Below, piece by piece: positions 34,788 through 43,245 of a DNA stretch of 46,421 bases. The position numbers and the translations under genes are program-made. Origin of the DNA: Eubacterium sp. (GTDB taxonomy: Bacteria > Bacillota > Clostridia > Lachnospirales > Lachnospiraceae); contig JALERO010000103.1 in the NCBI GenBank assembly GCA_022764265.1, positions 1-46,421 of the forward strand, in the 5' to 3' direction. The notes beneath the pieces are model-generated. The model did no database searches. It saw only the letters and a program-made list of their open reading frames with translations, and was not told the origin of the DNA. Numbering within the stretch: the stretch's first letter is position 1; each line of letters starts with the position of its first letter.

Positions 34788-34815
34788 TATTCTGGGTGGA
34801 AACAGGAGATGACCA

Positions 34816-35568
34816 ATGGAAAACAGAAATTTAAAACTCGTGAAAAATAAAAAACAAAAAAAAATAAATAAAGCGATTTTGTTCCTGTGCATTGCAGTCA
34901 TTTTGGGGACGGGAATCTATTTCCTGATCACAGATTTTTCCATTCAGAGTATTGAAGTAAAAGGGAACACCACTTATACAGATGGAGAGATTATAAACGC
35001 GATAAAGGAACAGGACTATGTGGGCAATACCCTTGTTATGATTGCCCAGAATCAGGTTTTTGGTCAGACTTATCTGCCTTTTATCGAAAACATTTCCATG
35101 GGATATGATAATTCACATGTCCTGAAGGTCAAAGTAAAAGAAAAACTACGTGCCGGTGTTTTTGAATATATGAATAAAAATGTTTACTTTAATTCAGAAG
35201 GGATTGCTTTAGAAAGCAGAAATCAGCTTTTTGAAGGAGTGCCGGTCGTAACAGGGGTAAGCTTTGATAAACTGGTTCTGGGAAAGCAGATTCCGGTCAA
35301 GGGAGATTATTTTAATACGATCATGAATATTACAAAAAAAATCTCTACCTACGGATTGGAAATCTCCGAGATTCATTTTGAAAATGAGGATGACATTACC
35401 CTTGTCTCGGGCAAGTTTGAGATTTATCTGGGAAGTTCCATGTATCTTGACGGGAAAATGTCAAAAATTTCAGGCATTTTGTCTTCTGTTTCAAAGGAAC
35501 ATAAAAAAGGTGTGATCGACATGCATCTGTATACCGATGAGAAAAATATAATCACTTACCACAAATAA
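34816..35568 (+). CDS. ftsQ: FtsQ/DivIB-type division protein
   Basis: A 250-residue bitopic protein: a very basic N-terminus (KLVKNKKQKKINK), one helix (AILFLCIAVILGTGIYFLI), then a POTRA domain (FSIQSIEVKGNTTYTDGEII) and the FtsQ beta domain (RAGVFEYMNKNVYFNSEGIAL). FtsQ/DivIB holds the FtsL-DivIC complex at the septum. AGGAG lies 8 nt before the ATG. A separate promoter follows before ftsZ. Confidence 0.88.
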   Translation: MENRNLKLVKNKKQKKINKAILFLCIAVILGTGIYFLITDFSIQSIEVKGNTTYTDGEIINAIKEQDYVGNTLVMIAQNQVFGQTYLPFIENISMGYDNSHVLKVKVKEKLRAGVFEYMNKNVYFNSEGIALESRNQLFEGVPVVTGVSFDKLVLGKQIPVKGDYFNTIMNITKKISTYGLEISEIHFENEDDITLVSGKFEIYLGSSMYLDGKMSKISGILSSVSKEHKKGVIDMHLYTDEKNIITYHK

Positions 35569-35609
35569 CATGGAATTCACAAAAATTAATAAAAATCACA
35601 AATTTTTTG

Positions 35610-35638
35610 TTGATTATTTCTATAAAAAACCGTATTAT
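35610..35638 (+). promoter_or_regulatory. Sigma-A promoter of ftsZ
   Basis: TTGATT (35610-35615), 17 bp spacer, TATTAT (35633-35638) in the 129-bp A/T-rich gap between ftsQ and ftsZ. Confidence 0.6.
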
Positions 35639-35697
35639 ATACCTATAACTAAAATCAGGTGAATTATGCATTTACATAGAATAAGGAGGAGTAGACC

Positions 35698-36843
35698 TTG
35701 CTGGAAATTATGTCAAACGAAGAATTAGCACAAGCTAAAATCCTGGTGATCGGAGTCGGCGGAGCCGGTAACAACGCGGTAAACCGTATGGTGGATGAAG
35801 CGATTGAGGGAGTGGAACTGATTGGTATTAATACTGATAAACAGGCCCTTGATCTGTGTAAGGCCAATACTCGCGTACAGATCGGTGAGAAGCTGACAAA
35901 GGGACTTGGTGCGGGAGCGAAGCCTGAAATCGGTGCTGCTGCCGTAGAAGAGAATCGAGAGGAGATCACAGAACTTGTGAAAGAAGCCGATATGGTTTTT
36001 GTGACCTGTGGTATGGGTGGCGGAACCGGCACTGGTGCAGCTCCTGTTGTTGCTGAGATTGCGAAAGAACTGGGAATCCTTACAGTTGGTGTTGTGACGA
36101 AGCCTTTTATTTTTGAAGGTAAGCCAAGAATGAATAACGCCCTTATGGGGATTGAACGTTTGAAAGAAAATGTAGATACATTAATTATTATTCCGAATGA
36201 TAAATTATTGCAGATTTGTGATAAGCGTACATCCATCAAGGATGCATTTTGTAAGGCGGATGAAGTACTTCAGCAGGGTGTTCAGGGAATCACGGATTTG
36301 ATTTTCAAACCGGGTCTCATCAATCTTGACTTTGCAGATATTCAGACAGTTATGAGAGATAAGGGAATCGCTCATATCGGTATCGGTGTCGGAAACGGTG
36401 AAGACAAAGCTGTGGAAGCCATCAAGAAAGCTATGGAGAGTCCGCTTCTTGAGACAACTGTCAGCGGAGCTACAGATATCATTATCAACTTCTCCGGTGA
36501 TGTCGGAATTCAGGAAGTATATGAGGCAGTATCTTATCTGACAGAAGTTGCCGGTGATGAGGCGAATATCATCTTCGGTAATGTTGAGAGCGAGGATGTT
36601 CCGGAAGACGAAGTGAGTATTACAATTATTGCCACCGGCCTTCATGATGTGTCAGGCAGCGGTTCCGGAAGAGGAGGCCGTCAGATGGCAAAGAAACCGG
36701 AGAATGGACCGACTTACAGTGGTCAGTCTATCAAACCGGCAGCATCCAAACGTGTGATAGAACAGCAGGAAGCTCCGGCCCGTTCTTATGATAACGGTGA
36801 TATGGAGATTAAGATTCCGGAATTTCTTCAAAAAAGAAGATAG
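35698..36843 (+). CDS. ftsZ: Cell division GTPase FtsZ
   Basis: FtsZ, 381 residues, the tubulin-like GTPase forming the Z-ring. N-terminal [15 protein letters not shown], tubulin signature [10 protein letters not shown] (about 105-115), the T7-type [11 protein letters not shown], a variable linker after about residue 320, and the C-terminal binding peptide [12 protein letters not shown] that docks FtsA/SepF-type partners. Start is TTG 35698: GGAGG is 8 nt upstream, and the resulting MLEI start resembles B. subtilis MLEF. The first ATG (35710) would be 20 nt from that site. ftsA is not adjacent. A terminator follows. Confidence 0.97.
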   Translation: MLEIMSNEELAQAKILVIGVGGAGNNAVNRMVDEAIEGVELIGINTDKQALDLCKANTRVQIGEKLTKGLGAGAKPEIGAAAVEENREEITELVKEADMVFVTCGMGGGTGTGAAPVVAEIAKELGILTVGVVTKPFIFEGKPRMNNALMGIERLKENVDTLIIIPNDKLLQICDKRTSIKDAFCKADEVLQQGVQGITDLIFKPGLINLDFADIQTVMRDKGIAHIGIGVGNGEDKAVEAIKKAMESPLLETTVSGATDIIINFSGDVGIQEVYEAVSYLTEVAGDEANIIFGNVESEDVPEDEVSITIIATGLHDVSGSGSGRGGRQMAKKPENGPTYSGQSIKPAASKRVIEQQEAPARSYDNGDMEIKIPEFLQKRR

Positions 36844-36884
36844 AATAATAAGGTGGTAATGCATTACTATTAGAATGTGTTTAA

Positions 36885-36932
36885 AAAGGTCGAAATTTTT
36901 AAGAGTCAGCTTTTATGTTTCGACCTTTTTTT
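36885..36932 (+). terminator. Intrinsic terminator after ftsZ
   Basis: AAAGGTCGAAA pairs with TTTCGACCTTT (11 bp, 22-nt loop), followed by seven Ts. Both arms contain GGTCGAA, one base off the Spo0A box TGTCGAA. Confidence 0.85.
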
Positions 36933-36952
36933 GCCCTTATTTTTTCTATAAT
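36919..36952 (+). promoter_or_regulatory. Candidate Spo0A-type promoter of spoIIGA-sigE
   Basis: TATAAT (36947-36952) has no -35 at 17 bp, but TTCGAC (36919-36924), part of a near-Spo0A box (TTCGACC), lies 22 bp upstream. B. subtilis spoIIG also has a 22-bp spacer with an 0A box at the -35. Confidence 0.35.
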
Positions 36953-37019
36953 AAAGCTACATCTTCATGAAGAAGGCGTGATCATATCAATACGATCGGG
37001 GAGATGTTCAGGGACAAAT

Positions 37020-37895
37020 ATGATAATTTATCTGGATCTTATGTTTTTTCAAAACATTATTGCAGATTACCTGATTTTATATCTTATAAAATCGGACTTG
37101 TATCCGGATATTCCTCTTCGGCGAGTGGCGATGGGAGCTTTGTTATCCTCAATAACATACATATTTTGGTATCGCATGAATGCATTTTCTGGCAGCGGGA
37201 TAACAATACTATCGACATGTTTTTTCATGAGCTTAATTCTTCTGTGGACCTTTCGAATCCGTTCCCTTTCTTTGTATGGAAAAACAATGGAAAAAACAAT
37301 AATCTATATCTTTCTGATGGGAGGCGCCGGCTTACTTATCAGGGAAATAATGAAGCCGAAAGTTGTTTTTGACAACAGATGGTATTGGGGATTCAGCGGA
37401 TTTATGGTTGCTTTTACCAGCTTTTATACAGGCAGGAAAAGAAGAATAAAACGAAAGACCCGGATGGAAGAGATGATTTATGATGTAGAGATCCAAAGAC
37501 ATTCCGGAAGCATTTGTTGCCGTGGAATCTATGATTCCGGAAATCTTCTGATCAGCCAGATTACAGGAAGAGGAATTTGTGTCATTGCATTGGAGGATAT
37601 TCGGGAGTTGTTGGATGAAAAAGAGATGGAAATACTAAGTGAATGGATGAAAGATAAGAATTTTTCATGGGATATGTTCATGAAAAATATGAAAACGGGT
37701 ATTTATTCCATCCGCTATTCATCGGTTGGAAAAGAAAACGGCTTGATGCCCGGAGTACTCGCAGATCATATTATTGTAAAAAAAGAGAATAAAGTACTTG
37801 TCGATTTCAGAGGAATGTTGGGAATAAGCACACAGAGAGTTTCAGAAAATAAGAGATTCTCTGTTATACTGCCGGCAGATATTTTTACCGCTTAA
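37020..37895 (+). CDS. spoIIGA: Sigma-E processing peptidase SpoIIGA
   Basis: SpoIIGA, about 291 residues, membrane aspartic protease that removes the pro-sequence of SigE in the mother cell. The N-terminal half has about five hydrophobic segments (from [20 protein letters not shown]); the C-terminal half carries the catalytic GIYDSGN (Asp172) and a late DFRGMLGIS segment. It lies 32 nt before sigE, as in B. subtilis. The track ORF starts at 36915 in the terminator region; ATG 37020 gives the family N-terminus, though its ribosome site (CAGGGA) is weak. Confidence 0.88.
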   Translation: MIIYLDLMFFQNIIADYLILYLIKSDLYPDIPLRRVAMGALLSSITYIFWYRMNAFSGSGITILSTCFFMSLILLWTFRIRSLSLYGKTMEKTIIYIFLMGGAGLLIREIMKPKVVFDNRWYWGFSGFMVAFTSFYTGRKRRIKRKTRMEEMIYDVEIQRHSGSICCRGIYDSGNLLISQITGRGICVIALEDIRELLDEKEMEILSEWMKDKNFSWDMFMKNMKTGIYSIRYSSVGKENGLMPGVLADHIIVKKENKVLVDFRGMLGISTQRVSENKRFSVILPADIFTA

Positions 37896-37927
37896 TCATT
37901 ATGAATTATACTATGGGAGGGATAAAT

Positions 37928-38671
37928 ATGGCAGTCGTATTGAATGCGTCAGGGACAGGGAGAGTCAGATTTACCGTTTTGAATAACATGAAACAGTTGT
38001 TCAAACCGAGGAATGAGATTCATTATATCGGAGGTACCGATATTCTTCCGCCGCCATTGGAACCGGAGGAGGAAGCCTATGTTCTCAGTCAGCTTGATAC
38101 GAAAAGATGTGAGGAAGCCAGAGCCTTACTGATTGAGCGAAACCTGAGATTGGTGGTCTACATAGCCAAGAAGTTTGAAAATACAGGAATCGGTGTGGAA
38201 GACCTGATTTCCATTGGAACGATTGGATTGATCAAAGCGATTCAGACCTTTAATCTGGATCGGAAAATCAAGCTGGCCACCTATGCTTCGAGATGCATCG
38301 AGAATGAAATTCTGATGTATTTGAGAAGGACCAGTAAAACCAGAATGGAAGTATCCATTGACGAACCATTGAATGTGGATTGGGATGGAAATGAATTACT
38401 TTTATCCGATATTCTGGGAACTGATGATGATGTGATTTCAAAAGACATTGAAGATGAGATTGACAAAAAGCTATTAAAAAAAGCAATGGAAACACTCTCA
38501 GAGAGAGAAAAGCTTATTATCCGCCTGAGATTTGGAATGAATGGACAGGAAGGTGAAGAAAAAACACAGAAAGAAGTGGCAGATATGCTTGGGATATCTC
38601 AATCCTACATTTCGCGGCTTGAAAAGAAGATAATACACCGCCTGAAAAAAGAGATGATCAAAATGGAATAA
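37928..38671 (+). CDS. sigE: Sporulation sigma factor pro-SigE
   Basis: Sigma-E, the early mother-cell sigma factor, 247 residues including a pro-sequence. From [15 protein letters not shown] onward it follows B. subtilis SigE closely ([68 protein letters not shown]). About 36 residues precede the YIGG block, several more than in B. subtilis; they include a basic/hydrophobic stretch fit for membrane association and SpoIIGA cleavage. ATG 37928 (MAVVLNASG) has GGAGG 7 nt upstream; the track start at 37901 is less likely. Confidence 0.95.
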   Translation: MAVVLNASGTGRVRFTVLNNMKQLFKPRNEIHYIGGTDILPPPLEPEEEAYVLSQLDTKRCEEARALLIERNLRLVVYIAKKFENTGIGVEDLISIGTIGLIKAIQTFNLDRKIKLATYASRCIENEILMYLRRTSKTRMEVSIDEPLNVDWDGNELLLSDILGTDDDVISKDIEDEIDKKLLKKAMETLSEREKLIIRLRFGMNGQEGEEKTQKEVADMLGISQSYISRLEKKIIHRLKKEMIKME

Positions 38672-38700
38672 ATGATAAAGGGGGCATCCACCGCTGAGAT

Positions 38701-38734
38701 GAAGCGCAGCTACCAGACCGGTTGGCTGCGCTTC
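38701..38734. terminator. Hairpin between convergent sigE and sigG
   Basis: GAAGCGCAGC pairs perfectly with GCTGCGCTTC (10 bp, 14-nt loop). No T-run on either strand, so termination strength is uncertain, but its place between convergent genes suggests that role. Confidence 0.55.
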
Positions 38735-38761
38735 CTTAGTGTGATAGCTCATTTTCCAGGA

Positions 38762-39544
38762 TTATTGTGAGTCCAGATAAGCTCGAATTGATTTCAGCGC
38801 ATTTTTTTCCAGGCGACTGACCTGAGCCTGAGATATACTGATCTCATCGGCTACCTCCGTTTGTGTTTTTCCCTCATAAAAACGTTTCTGTATAATATGA
38901 TATTCACGATTCGTCAATTGATTCATGGCTTCCTGAAGAGCAAGATGCTCCACCCAGGTCTCTTCTTTGCTCTTTTTGTCACAGACCTGATCCATCAGAA
39001 AGAGGGCATCGTTGCCGTCCTGATATACGGGCTCAAATAAAGAAACAGGAGTAGCAATGGCATCCAGGGCATAGATAATGTCCTCTTCCGGAAGATTGAT
39101 TTCTTTGGCAATTTCTTCAATCGAGGGGTCCCGGTCCATGGTTTTAACAAGCTGTTCTTTGGCATAGATTGCCTTGTAGGCAATATCCCGGAGAGAACGG
39201 CTGACACGGATGCTGTTGTTATCACGAAGATAACGTCTTACTTCTCCAAGAATCATTGGAACAGCATAGGTGGAGAATTTAACATCCAGGGTTCGGTCAA
39301 AATTATCAATGGCTTTCATTAAACCGATGCAGCCAACCTGAAACAGGTCATCGGCATTTTCATGATTACTGGAAAATCTTTGAATGACACTCAGAACCAG
39401 TCGCAGATTTCCTTTGATATATTTTTCTCTGGCTTCCGTATCGCCCTGTTCGATTCTTTCGAACAGATTATTTTTTTCTTCTTCTGTAAGAAGAGGAAGA
39501 TCGGAAGTGTTTACACCACATATTTCTACTTTGTTTAGAAACAT
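38762..39544 (-). CDS. sigG: Sporulation sigma factor SigG
   Basis: Sigma-G, late forespore sigma factor, 260 residues. The start NKVEICGVNTSDLP is diagnostic, followed by KGNLRLVLSVIQRF, DDLFQVGCIGLMKAIDNFD, VKFSTYAVPMILGEVRRYLR, DNNSIRVSRSLRDIAYKA, and the region 4 helix QAQVSRLEKNALKSI. AGGAGG lies 6 nt before the ATG. In B. subtilis sigG follows sigE in the same direction; here it is inverted and convergent, and so needs its own promoter upstream at about 39.6 kb. Confidence 0.95.
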   Translation of the reverse strand: MFLNKVEICGVNTSDLPLLTEEEKNNLFERIEQGDTEAREKYIKGNLRLVLSVIQRFSSNHENADDLFQVGCIGLMKAIDNFDRTLDVKFSTYAVPMILGEVRRYLRDNNSIRVSRSLRDIAYKAIYAKEQLVKTMDRDPSIEEIAKEINLPEEDIIYALDAIATPVSLFEPVYQDGNDALFLMDQVCDKKSKEETWVEHLALQEAMNQLTNREYHIIQKRFYEGKTQTEVADEISISQAQVSRLEKNALKSIRAYLDSQ

Positions 39545-39581
39545 TTGTACCCTCCTGATTCTTTAAGTTGTGTTCTTATTA

Positions 39582-39612
39582 AAGGATGAACTTAAACCAA
39601 CAAAAATATTCA
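39582..39612 (-). promoter_or_regulatory. Candidate forespore-type promoter of sigG
   Basis: On the minus strand: TGAATA, 18 bp, CATCCTT, close to the known sigma-G pattern TGAATA-N17/18-CATACTA (sigma-F recognises overlapping sites). It lies about 40 bp before the sigG ATG. Confidence 0.4.
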
Positions 39613-39646
39613 AAGAAATGATTGGATATCGGGAAGGGATTTTAGG

Positions 39647-39675
39647 TTGCGGGATAAAACTTTGTCTGATATAAT
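39647..39675 (+). promoter_or_regulatory. Sigma-A promoter of the cinA-like gene
   Basis: TTGCGG (39647-39652), 17 bp spacer, TATAAT (39670-39675). The track's upstream start for this ORF falls in the -35, supporting ATG 39743. Confidence 0.65.
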
Positions 39676-39742
39676 AAAAACAATATGTAATGAATATGAG
39701 GCAGATTTGTTTTCTAAAAATTTATACAGAAAGGTTGATAAT

Positions 39743-40540
39743 ATGGTAGCAGAAATTGTAAGTGTAGGTACGGAATTACTTCTCGGTAATATTGTGAACA
39801 CCAATGCCCAGCACATTTCCAAAGAGATGGCACATCTTGGCATTGATTTATATTATCAGACAGTGGTCGGAGATAATGAGGAGAGATTGACCAATGTATT
39901 AAAAGTAGCATTGGAGCGTTCGGATCTCATTATCATGACCGGTGGACTTGGACCGACAAAGGACGATCTTACAAAAGAAGTTGCCGCTTCCTTTTTTGGA
40001 AAACAACTGGTTTTTGATGAGAAAACCTATCAGCATGTAAAAAAGAAACTGGAATCTTACGGAATTAATCAAATGACGGAAAGCCAGAAGAAACAGGCCA
40101 TGGTTCCGGAAGGAGCCCTGGTTGTGACCAATCCGGTCGGACTGGCCCCAGGCATTATTATGGCACAGGGAAATAAAGCGGTTGTAATGCTTCCGGGACC
40201 GCCAAAGGAGATGAAGGCACTCCTTTCCGAATGCTGTCGATTATTTATCAACCGCCTTTCCGATCATGTTTTTGTTTCTATTAATATCAAGATAAAAGGA
40301 CCGGATGAATTGCCACTCGGTGTGATCGGTGAGGCACCGATTGCCGACCAGCTGGGAGATATCCTTGACAGTGAGAATCCGACGGTTGCCACTTATGCTA
40401 AGGAAGACGGAGTGTTGATTCGCGTCACAGCCTCAGGCAAAACCAGAGAGGATGCCCTGCTGCTGATGAAACCTGTGGTTACAAAGATAGCAGAGATCCT
40501 TGCCGGCAAGATTGCCTGGGTAAAAGAAGATAACGATTAA
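39743..40540 (+). CDS. CinA N-terminal (MoCF-type) domain protein, no C-terminal domain
   Basis: A 265-residue protein with the molybdopterin-binding-like domain of CinA (VAEIVSVGTELLLGNIVNTN, IIMTGGLGPTKDDLTKE, VMLPGPPKEM) and the short domain after it (VATYAKEDGVLIRVTASGK). Full CinA is about 410 residues and ends with the nicotinamide-nucleotide amidase domain; here the frame stops after GKIAWVKEDND. The 20 nt between stop and terminator do not resemble a lost C-domain, so this seems a stable short form. In COG1058 proteins this half has been linked to pyrophosphatase-type activity; function here is inference. AAAGG precedes ATG 39743. Confidence 0.85.
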   Translation: MVAEIVSVGTELLLGNIVNTNAQHISKEMAHLGIDLYYQTVVGDNEERLTNVLKVALERSDLIIMTGGLGPTKDDLTKEVAASFFGKQLVFDEKTYQHVKKKLESYGINQMTESQKKQAMVPEGALVVTNPVGLAPGIIMAQGNKAVVMLPGPPKEMKALLSECCRLFINRLSDHVFVSINIKIKGPDELPLGVIGEAPIADQLGDILDSENPTVATYAKEDGVLIRVTASGKTREDALLLMKPVVTKIAEILAGKIAWVKEDND

Positions 40541-40561
40541 TATTGATGCAGACAGTTTTGT

Positions 40562-40599
40562 GGCTGTTCTCCTTTGAATTGGAGGACAGCCATTTTTTT
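40562..40599 (+). terminator. Intrinsic terminator after the cinA-like gene
   Basis: GGCTGTTCTCC pairs with GGAGGACAGCC (11 bp, one G-U), then ATTTTTTT. Confidence 0.88.
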
Positions 40600-40601
40600 A
40601 C

Positions 40602-40630
40602 TTGACACAAACCCTGTCTTCTGTCATAAT
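40602..40630 (+). promoter_or_regulatory. Sigma-A promoter of the HTH-cupin gene
   Basis: TTGACA (40602-40607), 17 bp spacer, CATAAT (40625-40630), just after the terminator. Confidence 0.7.
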
Positions 40631-40636
40631 GACCTT

Positions 40637-40664
40637 GTTTAATTATACTAAACTTTATGTTTAG
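40637..40664 (+). promoter_or_regulatory. Operator-like array of inverted half-sites
   Basis: GTTTAA (40637), CTAAAC (40648) and GTTTAG (40659) alternate in orientation at an exact 11-bp step, beginning at the expected transcription start. The last two form a perfect 7+5+7 palindrome, ACTAAAC-tttat-GTTTAGT (40647-40665). Confidence 0.55.
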
Positions 40665-40753
40665 TTTTAGAATGAGAAATCGTGCGATGACGGAAACAAA
40701 GTATACTTAAAATAGATGAAGGGAGGCAGTGCGGCTGTTCGATTGCCGGATAT

Positions 40754-41290
40754 ATGGAAATTGGAAACAAAATCAGAGATCTTCGAAAATTACAGGGGCT
40801 GACTCAGGAGGAACTGGCAGATCGGGCGGAGCTTACGAAGGGGTTTATCTCACAGCTGGAACGAGATATGACCTCTCCTTCGATTGCAACGCTTGAGGAT
40901 ATATTACAGTGTCTGGGTACCTCCCTTGGTGAGTTTTTTCGGGATGAAGAAGACCAGGAGCAGATTGTATTTACAGAAGAGGATTATTTTCAGAAGGTAG
41001 ATAGTGAATATGGCAATACGATAAATTGGATTATTCCGAATGCACAGAAAAATTCAATGGAACCCATTTATCTTCGATTGAAGAAAGGCGGTTCTGTCTA
41101 TCCGGACAATCCCCATGAAGGGGAGGAGTTTGGATATGTTTTAAAGGGAAAGATAAGAATTCATATTGGCAATCGTGTATGTACAGCCAGAAAGGGAGAT
41201 TCTTTCTATTACACAGCGGATCAGACCCATTATCTGACAGCGGAAGAAGCGTCGGAAATATTATGGGTGACTTCTCCGCCGAGTTTTTAG
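40754..41290 (+). CDS. HTH-cupin transcriptional regulator of the pot operon
   Basis: A 178-residue regulator with an N-terminal XRE-type helix-turn-helix (residues about 5-60, LTQEELADRAELTKGFISQLERD) and a C-terminal cupin (HEGEEFGYVLKGKIRIHIG, GDSFYYTADQTHYL). Proteins of this architecture (PuuR-like) often control polyamine genes, and this one precedes potABCD, so a polyamine-responsive regulator is likely; the ligand is inference. The half-site array at 40637-40664 is its probable operator. The ATG has only a weak ribosome site; GGGAGG lies 27 nt away, too far. Confidence 0.85.
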   Translation: MEIGNKIRDLRKLQGLTQEELADRAELTKGFISQLERDMTSPSIATLEDILQCLGTSLGEFFRDEEDQEQIVFTEEDYFQKVDSEYGNTINWIIPNAQKNSMEPIYLRLKKGGSVYPDNPHEGEEFGYVLKGKIRIHIGNRVCTARKGDSFYYTADQTHYLTAEEASEILWVTSPPSF

Positions 41291-41363
41291 TAACCAATTG
41301 TCAGGATTCGCGAGCGGGTCTTAAGAAAAGAGAAAGGCTTATAATTCACGGGTACAAAAATAA

Positions 41364-42437
41364 ATGAAAAACAATTTAGTTGAATTACAAAACATTTCCA
41401 AATCATTCGGAAAAACACTGGTATTGGATGAATTATCTCTGGAAGTAAAAGAAAACGAATTTATTACTTTGTTGGGACCATCAGGCTGTGGAAAGACAAC
41501 TACCTTACGTATTATAGGTGGTTTTGAAAAGCCGGATCAGGGAAAGGTAATATTTGACGGAACAGATATTACCAATATTCCTGCCAACAAAAGAAATCTC
41601 AACACCGTATTTCAGAAATATGCATTATTTCAGCATATGACCATTGGCGAAAATATCGCTTTCGGATTGAAAATCAAAAACAAGTCCGCATCCTATATCA
41701 AAGATAAAATTAAATATGCATTGAAACTGGTTAATCTGGAAGGTTTCGAAAATCGAAAACCCTCTTCTTTAAGTGGCGGGCAGCAGCAGCGAATTGCCAT
41801 TGCAAGAGCCATAGTAAACGAGCCAAAAGTGCTTCTTCTGGACGAGCCACTGGGAGCACTTGATCTGAAACTGCGCCAGGATATGCAATATGAATTGATG
41901 CGCCTGAAAGAAGAGTTGGGAATCACTTTTATTTATGTTACCCATGATCAGGAGGAAGCATTGACCATGTCGGACAAAGTTGTGGTCATGAATCAGGGAT
42001 ATATTCAGCAGATGGGAACGCCGGAGGATATTTATAATGAGCCGGAGAATGCTTTTGTTGCAGATTTTATCGGTGACAGCAATATTATTGATGGAATAAT
42101 GCTTGAAGATAAACTGGTGGAGATTCTAGGACGAAAATTTGAATGTGTCGATGTGGGATTTGGGAAAAACAAGCCGGTTGATGTGGTCGTTCGCCCAGAA
42201 GATGTGATTCTCGGAAAAGAAGGAGAAGGAATACTGGACGGTGTTGTCACTTCTCTGATTTTTAAGGGAGTGCATTATGAGATGGATGTACAGGCCGGCG
42301 GCTATGAATGGCTGGTGCACAGCACCATGTGTTATCCGGTTGGAACGAAAGTGAGTATTTCGGTAATTCCTTTTAATATTCAGATTATGAATAAGCCGGA
42401 GTTTGATGATGAGAGGGCGGTGGTCCTGGATGAATAG
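41364..42437 (+). CDS. potA: Spermidine/putrescine ABC transporter ATPase PotA
   Basis: PotA, 357 residues, ATPase of the polyamine importer. Walker [12 protein letters not shown]-loop [11 protein letters not shown], signature [14 protein letters not shown], Walker [13 protein letters not shown]-loop [10 protein letters not shown]. The C-terminal part ([10 protein letters not shown]) is the TOBE-like regulatory domain. It lies 73 nt after the HTH-cupin gene. A TATAAT (41340-41345) there lacks a -35, so I do not call a separate promoter. Overlaps potB by 8 nt. Confidence 0.95.
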   Translation: MKNNLVELQNISKSFGKTLVLDELSLEVKENEFITLLGPSGCGKTTTLRIIGGFEKPDQGKVIFDGTDITNIPANKRNLNTVFQKYALFQHMTIGENIAFGLKIKNKSASYIKDKIKYALKLVNLEGFENRKPSSLSGGQQQRIAIARAIVNEPKVLLLDEPLGALDLKLRQDMQYELMRLKEELGITFIYVTHDQEEALTMSDKVVVMNQGYIQQMGTPEDIYNEPENAFVADFIGDSNIIDGIMLEDKLVEILGRKFECVDVGFGKNKPVDVVVRPEDVILGKEGEGILDGVVTSLIFKGVHYEMDVQAGGYEWLVHSTMCYPVGTKVSISVIPFNIQIMNKPEFDDERAVVLDE

Positions 42438-43245
42438 AAAATGCCTCGCTACTCCATATATCATCTGGGCAATCGGATTTATTATCCTTCCTCTTCTCAT
42501 GGTGATTTATTATGGAATGACCAATGGAGATGGTGGCTTTACTTTGAGCAATATCCAGGCGATTGCAGATCCGATTCATTATAAAGCATTTGGTAATTCT
42601 GTACTGATTGCTTTGGGAAGCACCCTGATCTGTCTTGTGATTTCCTATCCGCTGGCATATATTTTAAGCCAGAATGAAAAAAGAGGAGCCGGGACAGTCA
42701 TTATGATTTTTGTCCTGCCAATGTGGATAAACTTTTTATTAAGAGTGCTTGCCTTGCAAATGATTTTATCCAATACAGGAATTTTGAATGCAATATTAAA
42801 TTTTTTCGGCCTTCCTGCCCAGAGAATCATGTATACAAAAGGTGCAATTTTAATCGGTATGGTGTATGATTATATTCCTTTTATGATTTTGCCCATTTAT
42901 AATGTTATGAGCAAAATAGACAAAGATGTGCTGGAGGCGGCGCAGGATCTCGGCGCAACTGCTTTTACCACATTTAAGAAAATAATTGTTCCTCTGTCCC
43001 TGCCGGGAGTACTCAGTGGAATTATCATGGTATTTATTCCAAGCCTCTCTGAATTTGTCGTGGCAGATATTTTGGGAGGATCAAAAATACTTTTGTTTGG
43101 AAATGTGATCGAACAGGAATTTAATATGCTCAATAACTGGAATCTGGGATCTGGATTATCTATTGTGTTAATGATCTTCATCTTTATCAGTATGGCGGTT
43201 ATGAATCGCAATGAATCGGAGGAAGGAGATGCAATGCTATGGTAA
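42430..43245 (+). CDS. potB: Spermidine/putrescine ABC transporter permease PotB
   Basis: Inner membrane permease, about 271 residues, six helices, with the cytoplasmic EAA loop [25 protein letters not shown] that contacts PotA. The track start (42403) is inside potA; ATG 42430 ([13 protein letters not shown]) overlaps the potA stop by 8 nt and gives the normal N-terminus. Its 3' end overlaps potC by 7 nt. Confidence 0.94.
   Translation: MNRKCLATPYIIWAIGFIILPLLMVIYYGMTNGDGGFTLSNIQAIADPIHYKAFGNSVLIALGSTLICLVISYPLAYILSQNEKRGAGTVIMIFVLPMWINFLLRVLALQMILSNTGILNAILNFFGLPAQRIMYTKGAILIGMVYDYIPFMILPIYNVMSKIDKDVLEAAQDLGATAFTTFKKIIVPLSLPGVLSGIIMVFIPSLSEFVVADILGGSKILLFGNVIEQEFNMLNNWNLGSGLSIVLMIFIFISMAVMNRNESEEGDAMLW

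Noticed and set aside
39743-40560. cinA as a frameshifted pseudogene
   Set aside because: The visible domains are intact, promoter and terminator frame the gene tightly, and no C-domain remnant is seen after the stop, so decay in progress is not supported.
41340-41345. TATAAT before potA as a separate promoter
   Set aside because: No acceptable -35 lies 15-19 bp upstream, so read-through from the HTH-cupin promoter is the simpler view.
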